From the IMG/VR virus record IMGVR_UViG_3300046787_000206, positions 30,963 through 94,962 of that record: a DNA stretch of 64,000 nt, one strand, 5' to 3'. The position numbers and the translations under genes are program-made. The DNA is from a virus. A model generated the notes under the pieces. It did no database searches. It worked only from the letters and a program-made list of their open reading frames with translations, and had not been told where the DNA came from. Positions 24,743 through 33,877 of the stretch are shown here, piece after piece. Numbering within the stretch: the first letter of the stretch is position 1; the number at the start of each line of letters is the position of its first letter.

Positions 24743-25464
24743 CTTACAAACTAGAAGGGCTGACGCCAATCAAGCGTCACTGGCTATCAGCCAACTCCAA
24801 CATCCCTCACCGCTTCCTGGGCCTAGAGCCTAGCGACATCGCAGAGGACGTTGGCTCGTTCCCACCAGAGATTAACTACTGGCTAGACACAGTGCTGTCT
24901 GGCAAGGTAATTAAGAACCAGGGCGGGCTGGGCACCACAGGCGTAGGTCTGCTCTTCGCAGGACAACCAGGCCTAGGCAAGACAACCCACGCTGTAACGA
25001 CGCTCATGGAGCTCGTACGCCGTCTGCCAGACAACGCCAAGGAGATGGCAAACATCTTCAAGTACAGCCTTGAGGACCTCAGCCTAAACGCTCGACCAAT
25101 CTACTACTTGACTTACCCAGAGTTCCTGAGTCTTAAGAAGTCTCAATTCGACGCTGACGAGGATACCAAGCGCAAGCTGTTCCTTCAGGTCGAAGGTCTC
25201 CATGGGCGTGCCACAGAGGACCGAATGAATGTCCGTGTGTTGGTTCTAGACGACCTAGGAAAAGAGCACACATCAGACTTTAATGACGCTTCATTTGACG
25301 AGGTGCTGCGAGCACGATACGATAAAGGCTTACCGACAATTATCACGACTAACAAGAATCGTGATTCATGGGCAGGGCAATACGGTAAGGCTATGGGGAG
25401 TTTCGTATACGAAGCGTTCCAAAGTGTGTCTATTATTGGAGAGGATTTGAGGACGGGCAAATGA
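24739..25464 (+). CDS. DnaC-like AAA+ helicase loader
   Basis: 241 residues. Walker A 'GQPGLGKTT' (~76-84), Walker B 'VLVLDDLGKE' (~166-175), sensor region 'TIITTNKN' (~199). This arrangement with 'F.....DF..A.FDEVLRARYD' (~176-195) is the DnaC/IstB loader family. Overlaps the initiator gene by ATGA and lies two genes upstream of the DnaB-like helicase, whose loading it should catalyse. Confidence 0.85.
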   Translation: MTYKLEGLTPIKRHWLSANSNIPHRFLGLEPSDIAEDVGSFPPEINYWLDTVLSGKVIKNQGGLGTTGVGLLFAGQPGLGKTTHAVTTLMELVRRLPDNAKEMANIFKYSLEDLSLNARPIYYLTYPEFLSLKKSQFDADEDTKRKLFLQVEGLHGRATEDRMNVRVLVLDDLGKEHTSDFNDASFDEVLRARYDKGLPTIITTNKNRDSWAGQYGKAMGSFVYEAFQSVSIIGEDLRTGK

Positions 25465-25769
25465 AAGGTTTAGACATGGATATTAAGTGGCGTACAGTGC
25501 AATTCTTTATGTCATTGGAAGGCATCTCAGAAGTTGAGGTAGACGCAGACAACCCACAGAAGGTTCGCTGCTCCTGCACTCAGTTCAACAACTCAGGTCG
25601 CTGCAAGCACAGCAAGTTCATCAAGAAGCAGATGGATGAGAATGATGGTCACTACAACATTCAAATTCCAGCTAACGTTACTGACGAAGAGGCAATCGCA
25701 GCAATCGGTAGCCCAGAGGCATTCCGCAGTTTCATCTTGAAGTACGCCAAGGTAGAAGTAATTGATTAA
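25461..25769 (+). CDS. SWIM-type zinc finger protein
   Basis: 102 residues. 'VRCSCTQFNNSGRCKHSKFI' contains C-x-C-x(n)-C-x-H, the SWIM zinc-finger pattern, at residues ~35-52. The rest is alpha-beta. Lies between loader and helicase genes and overlaps both neighbours, so a replication accessory role is plausible. SWIM domains bind DNA or proteins (known). Confidence 0.7.
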   Translation: MKGLDMDIKWRTVQFFMSLEGISEVEVDADNPQKVRCSCTQFNNSGRCKHSKFIKKQMDENDGHYNIQIPANVTDEEAIAAIGSPEAFRSFILKYAKVEVID

Positions 25770-26178
25770 TGGAGACATCTCTAACGAGACCCCTCCACGC
25801 ATCATTGTAGTAATTGACGTTGTAGTTCAGGCAGAGGTCGAAGAGACAAAGAAGCTTCTTCGCTCTGTGTCTGAACGCAAAGTCTCAAAACTTAAGAACG
25901 CACAGCTATCTCATCTGTGGAACCTATCTTTCAAGTATGGGCTTTCGGTGGAACTGGCTGCTTTCCAGAGCGAACTTTGGACGCAGACCCACCTAGATAA
26001 CTTGATGGATAAGTTAGACCGTCGAGGGGGAAATCCCTTCAACTACGCAGAGCTGTACAATGACATCGAAGATTTCATTGGAGAATTGCCTTATAGGACA
26101 AACCTAAAAGGCGTGGTAGATTTACGAGAACGGGTAGCACGTTACGGTTCCTGGGGAATCGAACTAGACAACCTATAA
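25762..26178 (+). CDS. Unknown protein in replication operon
   Basis: 138 residues from a TTG at 25762 that overlaps the previous gene by 8 bp; no clear ribosome site. Hydrophobic beta strand 'RIIVVIDVVVQAEVEETKKL' near the N-terminus, then helical. I do not recognise the family. A HAD-like fold was considered because of 'VVID', but the second Asp is missing. Confidence 0.6.
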   Translation: MINGDISNETPPRIIVVIDVVVQAEVEETKKLLRSVSERKVSKLKNAQLSHLWNLSFKYGLSVELAAFQSELWTQTHLDNLMDKLDRRGGNPFNYAELYNDIEDFIGELPYRTNLKGVVDLRERVARYGSWGIELDNL

Positions 26179-26193
26179 AGATTAGAGGGCATC

Positions 26194-27477
26194 ATGGCAG
26201 CGGACAACGAGTACCGTTTAGTCAGTAAGGTCATTAGCGACCGCAACATCATTCCTGTGCTTGAGCGAGGAATTAAGGACGACTGGATTGTAGACGACGA
26301 CTTGCGTCGTATCTGGAAGTTCGTTCGTGAGCACTACGTAAACTACCGTGAAGTTCCTACGGCAGTTACTGTTAGCGACCACTTCCCTAACTTTAAAGTC
26401 CTTAAGGTCGAAGACACAATCGACTACCTTATCGACACTATGGTTGCCTTCCGCCGTAACCTACTCACTCGTAATGGTGTACAAGATGTTGTACAAATCA
26501 TGGCGAAGAACGACCACGAGGCAGCCCTGCTCGAACTGAGCAAGATTGTCACCGTAGTCAATGACCAAGGTGTCATCGGCACTACCCACCTAGATGTTAC
26601 CCAGGACCCAGATAAGTTCTGGGAGGACTACACCAGCATCCAGAATCACAAGCTTCTGGGGGTACCTACAGGTTTCAAGAACATCGATGAGGCAACAGCT
26701 GGTCTGCAAGGCGGACAGCTAATCACAGTGATTGCTCCACCTAAGACTGGTAAGTCGCAGATTAGCCTCCGCATTGCTGCCAACTGTCACGAAGCAGGAA
26801 TGGTGCCAATGTTCCAGTCCTTCGAAATGAATAACCACGAACAGTCTCAGCGCTATCTATCCATGACTGCGCACATTTCTAGCAACAACTTGCGTCGTGG
26901 AAAACTAGACAAAGAAGAAGAGCGCCGTCTAAAGGACCGCATCGAAGACCTGAAGGAAGAACAGCCTTTCCACTTCGTGGACGCAGTCAACGGTCTGACT
27001 ATTGACTCTCTAATGGCTAAGGCAGAGCAGCTAAAGCCAGACGTACTATTCGTTGATGGTGTGTACCTTATGTTGGACCAGGTTACTGGTGAGGCCAACA
27101 CCCCGCAGGCTCTGACTAACATTACTCGTGGCTTGAAGCGTGTCGCACAGCGCCTGAACATCCCTGTAATTATTTCTACCCAGACTCTCCTATGGAAGAT
27201 GAAGGGCGGAAAGGTTTCTGCTGACTCAATCGGTTACTCATCATCATTCTTCCAGGACTCAGACGTAATCCTAGGGCTAGAGCCAGTAGAAGAAGACCCT
27301 AGTGTTCGTCTGCTTAAGGTAGTTCAGGCACGTAACTGCGGTCCAGCAGAGGCTCCATTGACTTGGAACTGGGACACTGGTTGCTTCCACGATGAGCCAG
27401 ACCCAATCACTGGCGCTGGAACTTGTACTTTCTGCAGCCCTGCCACTGCTTCATTCCCGAATGCGCCACGTCTATGA
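26194..27477 (+). CDS. Replicative DnaB-like helicase
   Basis: 427 residues. Helical N-terminal domain, linker, then a RecA-like core: 'WEDYTSIQNHKLLGVPTGFK' followed by 'NIDEATAGLQGGQLITVIAP', Walker A 'PKTGKS' (~183-188), Walker B 'PDVLFVDGVYLML' (~280-292), and 'ISTQTLLWKMKGGKVSADSI' (~327 on). 'PTGFxxiDxaTaGLqgGqLitviapP..GKS' is the DnaB signature. Zinc-like 'CTFC' near the C-terminus. Unwinds DNA at the fork. Confidence 0.9.
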   Translation: MAADNEYRLVSKVISDRNIIPVLERGIKDDWIVDDDLRRIWKFVREHYVNYREVPTAVTVSDHFPNFKVLKVEDTIDYLIDTMVAFRRNLLTRNGVQDVVQIMAKNDHEAALLELSKIVTVVNDQGVIGTTHLDVTQDPDKFWEDYTSIQNHKLLGVPTGFKNIDEATAGLQGGQLITVIAPPKTGKSQISLRIAANCHEAGMVPMFQSFEMNNHEQSQRYLSMTAHISSNNLRRGKLDKEEERRLKDRIEDLKEEQPFHFVDAVNGLTIDSLMAKAEQLKPDVLFVDGVYLMLDQVTGEANTPQALTNITRGLKRVAQRLNIPVIISTQTLLWKMKGGKVSADSIGYSSSFFQDSDVILGLEPVEEDPSVRLLKVVQARNCGPAEAPLTWNWDTGCFHDEPDPITGAGTCTFCSPATASFPNAPRL

Positions 27478-28463
27478 TGATTGATGTCCTAGAGGTCATT
27501 GAAGCACTTGGCCTAGATTACTCGGAACACGGTCACGAGGCTAACGCCCTATGCCCACAGCACTTGCAGCGAACAGGTAAGTCTGACAACTCACCGTCTT
27601 GGTGGATTAACCTCGACACGGGACAGCACATCTGTTTCTCTTGTGGGTACAAGGGCAACATTCTACAACTAGTCTGTGACATTAATGAGTTCTACCTAAA
27701 GAACTGGGGAGACACCTACTCCTACGACTACGCTACTGCGGAGACCTGGCTAGGCAATGTATCCCAGATTCCTATGGAGCAGCTAGAGGAGATGCTGTCA
27801 AAGCTTCCTTCTTACGTAGGGGCTGTGCCGAAGCCACTAGATATGTCGGAGTCACGCCTTGCTGTTTTTGTGGAGCCACCTCAGTCTGCTCTTGACGCAA
27901 GAAACCTGACCCCAGAAGCTTCGGCAGAGTACAGCCTTTTGTGGGACGCCCCTAAGTCCACATGGATTCTTCCGCTTCGTGAGCCTCACTTCAACCGACT
28001 AATGGGATGGCAGGAGAAGGGGACTGTGCACCGCACTTTCTTTAATCGCCCACCAGGACTCCAGAAGTCAAAAACCCTATTTGGAATCGAGAACCAAAAT
28101 GAGCATCTGGCTATTGTTGTTGAATCTCCTCTTGATTGTGTTCGTATTGCTTCCGCTGGTATTCATGGCGCTGTGGCTACTTGCGGCGCATCTCCTTCTG
28201 AGGAGCAAATCAAGCTCCTCCGATACTCGCAGAAGATTGTAGTAGCGTTCGACAACCCAGCAATCGATAAAGCAGGAGAAAAAGCCTGTAAAGCAATGCT
28301 AGACTGGGGACGTAAATACGGTCTTAATCTCTTCTACTTCAACTATGGTAGTAGTAGTAAAAAAGACCCAGGAGACATGACTGATGAAGAGATTCTCTGG
28401 GGTATTGAGAATGCCAAACCATCAGTACTTGGAGAACTAGCCTATGTTCAAGGGAACGCTTAA
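27474..28463 (+). CDS. DnaG-like primase
   Basis: 329 residues from the ATG that overlaps the helicase stop. Zinc module: 'CPQH' (~27) and 'CFSC' (~60), i.e. C-x2-H ... C-x2-C of CHC2 type with 'GYKGNILQLV'. TOPRIM: 'LAIVVESPLDCVRIASAG' (~213) has the conserved Glu. The following 'VVAFDNPAIDKAG' (~258) has D-N-P where D-x-D is usual, as in several phage primases. Synthesises RNA primers and should partner the DnaB-like helicase. Confidence 0.85.
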   Translation: MMIDVLEVIEALGLDYSEHGHEANALCPQHLQRTGKSDNSPSWWINLDTGQHICFSCGYKGNILQLVCDINEFYLKNWGDTYSYDYATAETWLGNVSQIPMEQLEEMLSKLPSYVGAVPKPLDMSESRLAVFVEPPQSALDARNLTPEASAEYSLLWDAPKSTWILPLREPHFNRLMGWQEKGTVHRTFFNRPPGLQKSKTLFGIENQNEHLAIVVESPLDCVRIASAGIHGAVATCGASPSEEQIKLLRYSQKIVVAFDNPAIDKAGEKACKAMLDWGRKYGLNLFYFNYGSSSKKDPGDMTDEEILWGIENAKPSVLGELAYVQGNA

Positions 28464-30012
28464 GCCTTATCAGGTCGAAGCCGTCGAAAAGATGGTGGAG
28501 AAAAAGAGCATTCTCGTAGCATACGAGATGGGTCTAGGTAAGACTCCTATGACAATCGCTGCCGTAGAGGCTTTGCGAGATGCGGGCCAGACTAACGGAA
28601 CCACGCTAGTGCTTTGTCTTGCCAGCCTTAAGTACCAATGGCAAAAAGAAATCCTGAAGTTCAGCGACTCTACTGTAGAGGTCATCGACGGCACCAAAGC
28701 TCAGCGAGCTAAGCAATACGATGAGTGGGATACTTTCGATTATGTAGTTATGAACTACGAGCAGGTTGTCAACGACTGGGAGATTATCAAGGCCAAGCAT
28801 CCTGTCGCCATCATCTGTGACGAGGCTACAGCTATTAAGGGGTTCAAGGCTAAGCGAGCAAAGAAGGTAAAGGAGCTCGCTAAAAGTATTCCCATTAGGT
28901 TTGCTCTAACAGGAACCCCAATCGAGAACGGTAAGCCTGAAGAGGTGTTCTCCATCATGCAGTTTGTTAATCCTAAAGTACTTGGCCGCTTTGACTTGTT
29001 CGATAAGGCGTTCATCGTTCGCAATCACTTCGGTGGAGTACAGCGATACAGGAACATCCCCACCTTACACAAAGCTCTGATGGATTACACGGTCCGTAAG
29101 TCTCAGAAAGATGAGGATGTAAAGCCCTATCTACCAGACGCTGTTTATCGTGAGCCGCTCATCATCAGCTTGGATTCGAAGTCCCAGCGTCTATACAACC
29201 AGATTGCTCTAGACCTTCAAGAGCTTCTATCAGAAGCCAGCGAAGCATTTGGAAGTAACTTCAATCTTGCTGCACACTACGGTCAGACCTATGACCCAGG
29301 CGACCCAGCCAACCAGATGCGTGGAGAAATTATGTCTCGCATCTCCGCATTGCGTATGTTGTGCTCAGGTCCAAACCTGTTGAAAATTAGTCACGACCTA
29401 TTTGAGGGTCACACAGGTAAAGGCAGTGCGTACATACACTCTCTAGGAGAGCTAGTGGAGGACGTCACTAAGAACCCTAAACGAGACGCTTTAATCTCGT
29501 ATCTATCTGACCATTTAGGCATCGACGAATCCTACAAAGCTGTAGTATTTTCTTCCTACTTAACATCGGTCTACGACATTGTTTCCGAGCTCGCTGCCAA
29601 AGGCATCGAAGCGGTTGCATATACAGGAGAAATGAATGCTAAACAAAAAGAAGAAGCCAAAGTCAAATTTCAGACTACAGCTGCTTGTAGGGTACTTGTT
29701 AGTAGTGATGCTGGTGGATACGGTGTGGACCTTCCTCAAGCAAACTTGCTTGTCAATTATGACCAGCCTTGGTCTTCTGGCCTCGCTGTCCAGCGAAACG
29801 GACGAATCAACCGTACGTCGTCCACGTGGGAAACAATAACCGTACAAGACATCCTTGTAAAAAATTCCATTGAACAGCGTCAGTATGATATGCTCAAGCA
29901 AAAGGGCAACGTTGCAGGAGCAATTCTCGACGGCGCTAACATTAATGAAAAAGGTGGAGTAGACTTAACAGTCGGAAGTCTAATGAACTTCCTCACCAAT
30001 AAACTAATCTAG
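28444..30012 (+). CDS. SNF2/DEAD-like helicase
   Basis: 522 residues; overlaps the primase by 20 bp. Motif I 'YEMGLGKTPM' (~27-36), motif II 'DEAT' (~121-124), motif III 'ALTGTPIENGKPEEVFSIMQ' (~151), motif V 'VSSDAGGYGVDLPQANLLVN' (~419), motif VI 'QRNGRINRTSS' (~448-458). This is a SNF2-type ATPase of the phage kind (UvsW/RapA-like). Likely branch migration or replication-fork remodelling (known for family members). Confidence 0.88.
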   Translation: MFKGTLKPYQVEAVEKMVEKKSILVAYEMGLGKTPMTIAAVEALRDAGQTNGTTLVLCLASLKYQWQKEILKFSDSTVEVIDGTKAQRAKQYDEWDTFDYVVMNYEQVVNDWEIIKAKHPVAIICDEATAIKGFKAKRAKKVKELAKSIPIRFALTGTPIENGKPEEVFSIMQFVNPKVLGRFDLFDKAFIVRNHFGGVQRYRNIPTLHKALMDYTVRKSQKDEDVKPYLPDAVYREPLIISLDSKSQRLYNQIALDLQELLSEASEAFGSNFNLAAHYGQTYDPGDPANQMRGEIMSRISALRMLCSGPNLLKISHDLFEGHTGKGSAYIHSLGELVEDVTKNPKRDALISYLSDHLGIDESYKAVVFSSYLTSVYDIVSELAAKGIEAVAYTGEMNAKQKEEAKVKFQTTAACRVLVSSDAGGYGVDLPQANLLVNYDQPWSSGLAVQRNGRINRTSSTWETITVQDILVKNSIEQRQYDMLKQKGNVAGAILDGANINEKGGVDLTVGSLMNFLTNKLI

Positions 30013-30019
30013 GAGAGCA

Positions 30020-30148
30020 ATGGCTAAGGGAAAGGGCGGAGCACCAGCTCCTGCCAGCAAAAGCAACGACCGCCAAAATGGCAAGGCTTCTAAGAAGCAC
30101 CCAAAAACTTTTGACGCTACCAAGCGTCGTCTAGTGAGCGTGAAATAA
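30020..30148 (+). CDS. 42-residue basic microprotein
   Basis: AGGAG just before the ATG; TAATG overlap with the next gene. Sequence 'MAKGKGGAPAPASKSNDRQN' then 'KKHPKTFDATKRRLVSVK'. No family recognised. Confidence 0.65.
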   Translation: MAKGKGGAPAPASKSNDRQNGKASKKHPKTFDATKRRLVSVK

Positions 30149-30588
30149 TGGCAAACCGCATTGACGAAGAAATTAACGTAGCAGACCCTAACGACCCTGC
30201 AAGCCAGATTCGTGAGTATGTAAAGCTAAAGGCAACAGAGTCAGTTCTAAAGGCTCGTGCAGAAGAACTTCGTGTCACCATCTTTGCACGCATGGAAGAG
30301 GCTGGCTACGAAGATGACAAAGGCAACATTCAGCTAGACCTAGACCAGCCAGTAGATGGTGTGGTTCGTCTTGAGAAGCAGCGCCGTGCTACCCGAAAGC
30401 TCAACGAGCCTAAGGCAGAAGAGATTCTTACAGCACTAGGTATTTACGATGAAGTATTCGTAATGAAGCCAGTGCTTGACGAAGACGCTCTAATGGCCGC
30501 ATACTTTGAAAACAAGATTACTGAAGAGCAACTTGACGAGATGTTCCCAACCAATGTAGTCTGGGCACTACGAGTTCTTAAGAAGTAA
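30148..30588 (+). CDS. Conserved phage protein, helical N-terminus
   Basis: 146 residues. ~20-50 is a helix 'IREYVKLKATESVLKARAEE' like those of Gam or recombination-associated proteins; then beta segment and 'LNEPKAEEILTALGIYDEVF'. Family not recognised. Position between helicase and MerR-like gene suggests DNA metabolism. Confidence 0.7.
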   Translation: MANRIDEEINVADPNDPASQIREYVKLKATESVLKARAEELRVTIFARMEEAGYEDDKGNIQLDLDQPVDGVVRLEKQRRATRKLNEPKAEEILTALGIYDEVFVMKPVLDEDALMAAYFENKITEEQLDEMFPTNVVWALRVLKK

Positions 30589-30590
30589 TC

Positions 30591-31076
30591 ATGGCAGGTA
30601 TGCGAAGCGAAGACGAAATCCTCAAAGCCTTTGAGGGTCTAGACCGTGTACCTGGCTCGAAGCAACCACGTCGTCCGTCTACCGAAGAGGCAGACAAGCG
30701 CCGTGCAAAAGCCATGGGTGAGTCTAACGGATGGGATGCAAATCCAATCATCAAGACTCTCCGTGGGGTAGAGACCGAAGTGTTTACAATTGCCGCTCTT
30801 GCAGCTGCTCTTGAAAAGCAAGTCGTAACTATCCGACTCTGGGAAAAAAAGGGATATATCCCAATTGCTCCCTACCGTTTGCGTTCTAAGAGTCTTAATG
30901 GTAAAAAAGTAAATGGTAATCGTGTTTACACACGAGAGCTAATTGAAATTACCGTTGAAGAGTTCAACAGGCGTGGACTTTTAGGTTCTGCTCGTGTAGA
31001 GTGGAATCAGCTGGAGGACCTAACAGAAGTTCTAGTAACTCGCTGGAAGGAAGCCCTGCAACCCCGAGAGCAGTAA
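30591..31076 (+). CDS. MerR-like helix-turn-helix DNA-binding protein
   Basis: 161 residues. 'VFTIAALAAALEKQVVTIRL' followed by 'WEKKGYIPIAPYRLRSK' (~64-100) is a MerR/excisionase-type winged HTH: helix, turn, recognition helix, then 'W-E-K-x-G-x-I-P'. It may be a transcription regulator or DNA architectural factor. The two direct repeats downstream at 31079-31116 are possible targets. Confidence 0.75.
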   Translation: MAGMRSEDEILKAFEGLDRVPGSKQPRRPSTEEADKRRAKAMGESNGWDANPIIKTLRGVETEVFTIAALAAALEKQVVTIRLWEKKGYIPIAPYRLRSKSLNGKKVNGNRVYTRELIEITVEEFNRRGLLGSARVEWNQLEDLTEVLVTRWKEALQPREQ

Positions 31077-31078
31077 TG

Positions 31079-31116
31079 CCTCATTACCGATAGAGAGCCG
31101 TAGGCCTCATTACCGA
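31079..31116 (+). repeat. Direct repeats upstream of SSB
   Basis: CCTCATTACCGA at 31079-31090 and 31105-31116, 26 bp apart, followed in each by (T/A)AGA. They cover the leader of the ssDNA-binding protein gene. Confidence 0.6.
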
Positions 31117-31129
31117 AAGAAGATACACC

Positions 31130-31792
31130 ATGGCAATTAACCGCCCATCAGTCGACGCAGACAACTACATGGTAGAAGACAGCGAAGACATCGCACCAAA
31201 GCACGGAACCACCGTTCAGGCTGGTTGGGGTGCAGCAGCTGCAGCCCTAAAGCCAAAGGAGAAGTCAACCGACTACCCTAACGACTTCCGCATCAGCGAG
31301 CAGGCTCAGCTTGTCCGCTTCCTAGAGGCAGAGCCATTTGCTGTCTACGAACTGCACTGGATTGACGCTATCAAGGAAGGCAAGCGTTCGTTTGTCTGCC
31401 TAGGTGACGAGTGCCCACTTTGCACCGTTGCTGGTGACAAGCCACGTGCTAAGTTCGCTTTCAACGTTCTAGTCGCTAGCGACGAGAACCCTTCAGTACA
31501 GATTCTCACTGCGCCACCTTCATTCGCACGCCAGCTACAGGCAGCGAACGAGGACCCACGCCGTGGTCCATTGACCAAGTACTACTGGTCAATTTCTCGC
31601 CAGGGTTCAGGCCCACAGACACAGTACACTTTGGACCGTGTCCGTGCCACTGACTTGGCGGAGGACTGGGAGCTTGACGCTGAGGAGCTAGACGCTGCAT
31701 CAGAAGGTGCAGCACTTTACGACACCAGTGCCGTCTACGTTAGCCCATTCGAAGACGTACTAAAGGTTGCTCGTACTCTAGTTTCTGCATAG
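31130..31792 (+). CDS. Single-stranded DNA-binding protein (gp32-like)
   Basis: 220 residues; weak ribosome site AGAAG. 'SEQAQLVRFLEAEPFAVYEL' then 'FVCLGDECPLCTVAGDKPRA' (C-x4-C-x2-C) and 'KFAFNVLVASDENPSVQI', ending with 'DLAEDWELDAEELD'. This resembles the OB-fold SSB of actinophages, where a zinc-ribbon insertion precedes 'FNV'. Acidic C-terminal region. Sits before DNA polymerase. Confidence 0.75.
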   Translation: MAINRPSVDADNYMVEDSEDIAPKHGTTVQAGWGAAAAALKPKEKSTDYPNDFRISEQAQLVRFLEAEPFAVYELHWIDAIKEGKRSFVCLGDECPLCTVAGDKPRAKFAFNVLVASDENPSVQILTAPPSFARQLQAANEDPRRGPLTKYYWSISRQGSGPQTQYTLDRVRATDLAEDWELDAEELDAASEGAALYDTSAVYVSPFEDVLKVARTLVSA

Positions 31793-31804
31793 TCACCACC
31801 CACC

Positions 31805-31854
31805 GTATAGGGAGCCAGAGTTTTTCCCCCCTAGTTTTCTCTGGCTCCCTATAC
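31805..31854. other. Long perfect hairpin between SSB and polymerase genes
   Basis: 16-bp perfect arms GTATAGGGAGCCAGAG / CTCTGGCTCCCTATAC with an 18-nt loop containing TTTTT and TTTT. No T-tract after the stem, so it is not a standard terminator. Possible attenuator, RNA processing site or protein-binding RNA. Confidence 0.7.
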
Positions 31855-31873
31855 CCATCTCTTAGGGCATAAA

Positions 31874-33877
31874 TTGAATATCATCACCACCAAACAGCAG
31901 CTGGACGAATTTGTCGCTGCATACTCTAAAGTAGACGCCTTTGCATGGGACGTCGAAACTATTGGCGAAGACCGCCTTTACCCAGTCATTAACGATGTCT
32001 GCTGGATTTCTTTTGCGACCGAAGGACGTGTAGACGTCATTCCTATGGGCCACCCTAATGGAGACTTTGAGTCCTGGGATAAGCCACTGCTACTAGAGGG
32101 CCAGCGCCGTCTAGCAGCGGGCAAAGAACTTACTGACGCACACTACTCAAAAGCTGAGAGCAAGTGGACCGCTAAGTTCGGTCCTGCACCAGAGCAACTA
32201 CTTCCTGGAGATGTCTTTGCTGCAATCAAACCAATTATGTTTGGCCCTGCACTAAAGATTGCGCACAACGCTAAGTTTGACCTTAAGTCTGTAGCTAAGT
32301 ACTACAAGGGACAGGTTCCTGCTAAGCCACACTTTGACACTCTTATGGCTGCCTTCATCATCAACAACCAGAACAAGCACGCACTAGGACTAGCCGCCTG
32401 TGTGAAGCGTGAGTTGGGAATTGACGTAGAAAAGGGCGTGGGAGAGAACGTTGCCCTGCACTCTTTCGGAGATGTAGCGAAGTACTCAGGCATCGATGCT
32501 GAGGTCACCTGGGAGCTCTACAAGGCCTTAGCGCCAAAGATTACTGGTAGCCTCACTAAGGTCTGGAAACTCGAAACTGACGTACTTGCAGCCCTCTGCG
32601 ACATGGAATTGACGGGTGCCTACATTGACCAGGACGCTCTAGAAATTCTGGCTGAGGAAATCTCTGCGGGTAAAGAAGCAGCGGAAGCTAAGGCATACAA
32701 GATTGCTGGAAAAGCTTTTGCTATTAACTCAGTACCAGCTAAGCAGAAGCTTTTGTTTGGTGTAGAAGACGGTGCGGTCAAGGCTCGTCTAAAGCCAAAC
32801 CCTAAGTTCAAAAACGTACTCACCCCAAAGGGACTAGATGTTTACCGTGCAGGAGAAGACCTCACCGAAGCTCACTTCTCTTGCTCTGCAGACGCTCTAG
32901 AGTACTACCGTGGTAAGGATGAGCTAGTAGACGCTCTACTAGAGTATGCGGACTTGAACAAGCTGATGACTACCTATGTAACTCCATACACTGGTGGAAC
33001 CGTGACTCGCACCACGAACGGAAAAATCACACAGACTGAGCGCAAGTCTCTTCTAATCAATGGTCGTGTACACACTAACTTCAAGGCACACGGTGCTGAG
33101 ACTGGGCGCTTCTCATCAAGCGAGCCTAACCTACAGAACATCCCATCATCAGGAGAGTACGGAAAGCTAGTACGTAACCTATTCGTAGCTCCTCCAGGCC
33201 ACAAGCTTGTGGTTGCTGACTACTCTCAAATTGAGCCACGAGTCATTGCAGCTTTCTCACGTGACCCACTACTGATGAACAACTACCTGACTGGTGGAGA
33301 CATCTACACCACTATCGGTGACACTATGGGTGTAGACCGCAAGGCAGGTAAGGTTCTTGTGCTTGCCATCTCTTACGGTGTAGGTCCTGACAAGATTGCG
33401 GCTTCTATCGGATGTTCTGTAAAGGAGGCCAAGGACTTGATGAATAACTTTGAGAAGAAGTTCTCTTCTATTCAGAAGTACAAAGCCGCTGTAATCCGAC
33501 GTGCACGCAACGCTGGGCCTATTCCTTTTGTTGAAACTATCTTCGGTCGCCGCCGTTACATCCCCGACCTAAAGAGCAACGACACTGGTCTACTTGCTCG
33601 TGCAGAGCGCCAAGCGTTCAACACAATGATTCAGGGGTCTGCTGCAGACGTAATGAAGCTTGCATTAGTTCGTGCCCACTCTTGCTTTACTGACGAACCA
33701 TCCATTAATGTTATTCTTACAGTACATGACGAGTTGGTAACCATTGCCCCAGAAGACCGTGCAGAAGAAACTGCTGAGGCCATCAGGGAGTCTATGGAAG
33801 GCATCCGTCTCCAGGCGCTACAAATCCCGCTAATTGCCGATGTAAAGATTGTCGATAAATGGGGAGAGGCAAAGTAA
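31874..33877 (+). CDS. DNA polymerase I (family A) with 3'-5' exonuclease
   Basis: 667 residues; TTG start with AGGG upstream. Exonuclease: 'FAWDVETIG' (~24-32) with D-x-E, 'IAHNAKFDLKSV' (~130) and 'YSGIDAEVTWELY' (~207). Polymerase: motif A 'DYSQIEPRVIAAF' (~448-460), motif B 'RQAFNTMIQGSAADVMKLAL' (~578), motif C 'VHDELV' (~618-623). All catalytic residues present. Main replicative polymerase of the phage. Confidence 0.95.
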   Translation: MNIITTKQQLDEFVAAYSKVDAFAWDVETIGEDRLYPVINDVCWISFATEGRVDVIPMGHPNGDFESWDKPLLLEGQRRLAAGKELTDAHYSKAESKWTAKFGPAPEQLLPGDVFAAIKPIMFGPALKIAHNAKFDLKSVAKYYKGQVPAKPHFDTLMAAFIINNQNKHALGLAACVKRELGIDVEKGVGENVALHSFGDVAKYSGIDAEVTWELYKALAPKITGSLTKVWKLETDVLAALCDMELTGAYIDQDALEILAEEISAGKEAAEAKAYKIAGKAFAINSVPAKQKLLFGVEDGAVKARLKPNPKFKNVLTPKGLDVYRAGEDLTEAHFSCSADALEYYRGKDELVDALLEYADLNKLMTTYVTPYTGGTVTRTTNGKITQTERKSLLINGRVHTNFKAHGAETGRFSSSEPNLQNIPSSGEYGKLVRNLFVAPPGHKLVVADYSQIEPRVIAAFSRDPLLMNNYLTGGDIYTTIGDTMGVDRKAGKVLVLAISYGVGPDKIAASIGCSVKEAKDLMNNFEKKFSSIQKYKAAVIRRARNAGPIPFVETIFGRRRYIPDLKSNDTGLLARAERQAFNTMIQGSAADVMKLALVRAHSCFTDEPSINVILTVHDELVTIAPEDRAEETAEAIRESMEGIRLQALQIPLIADVKIVDKWGEAK

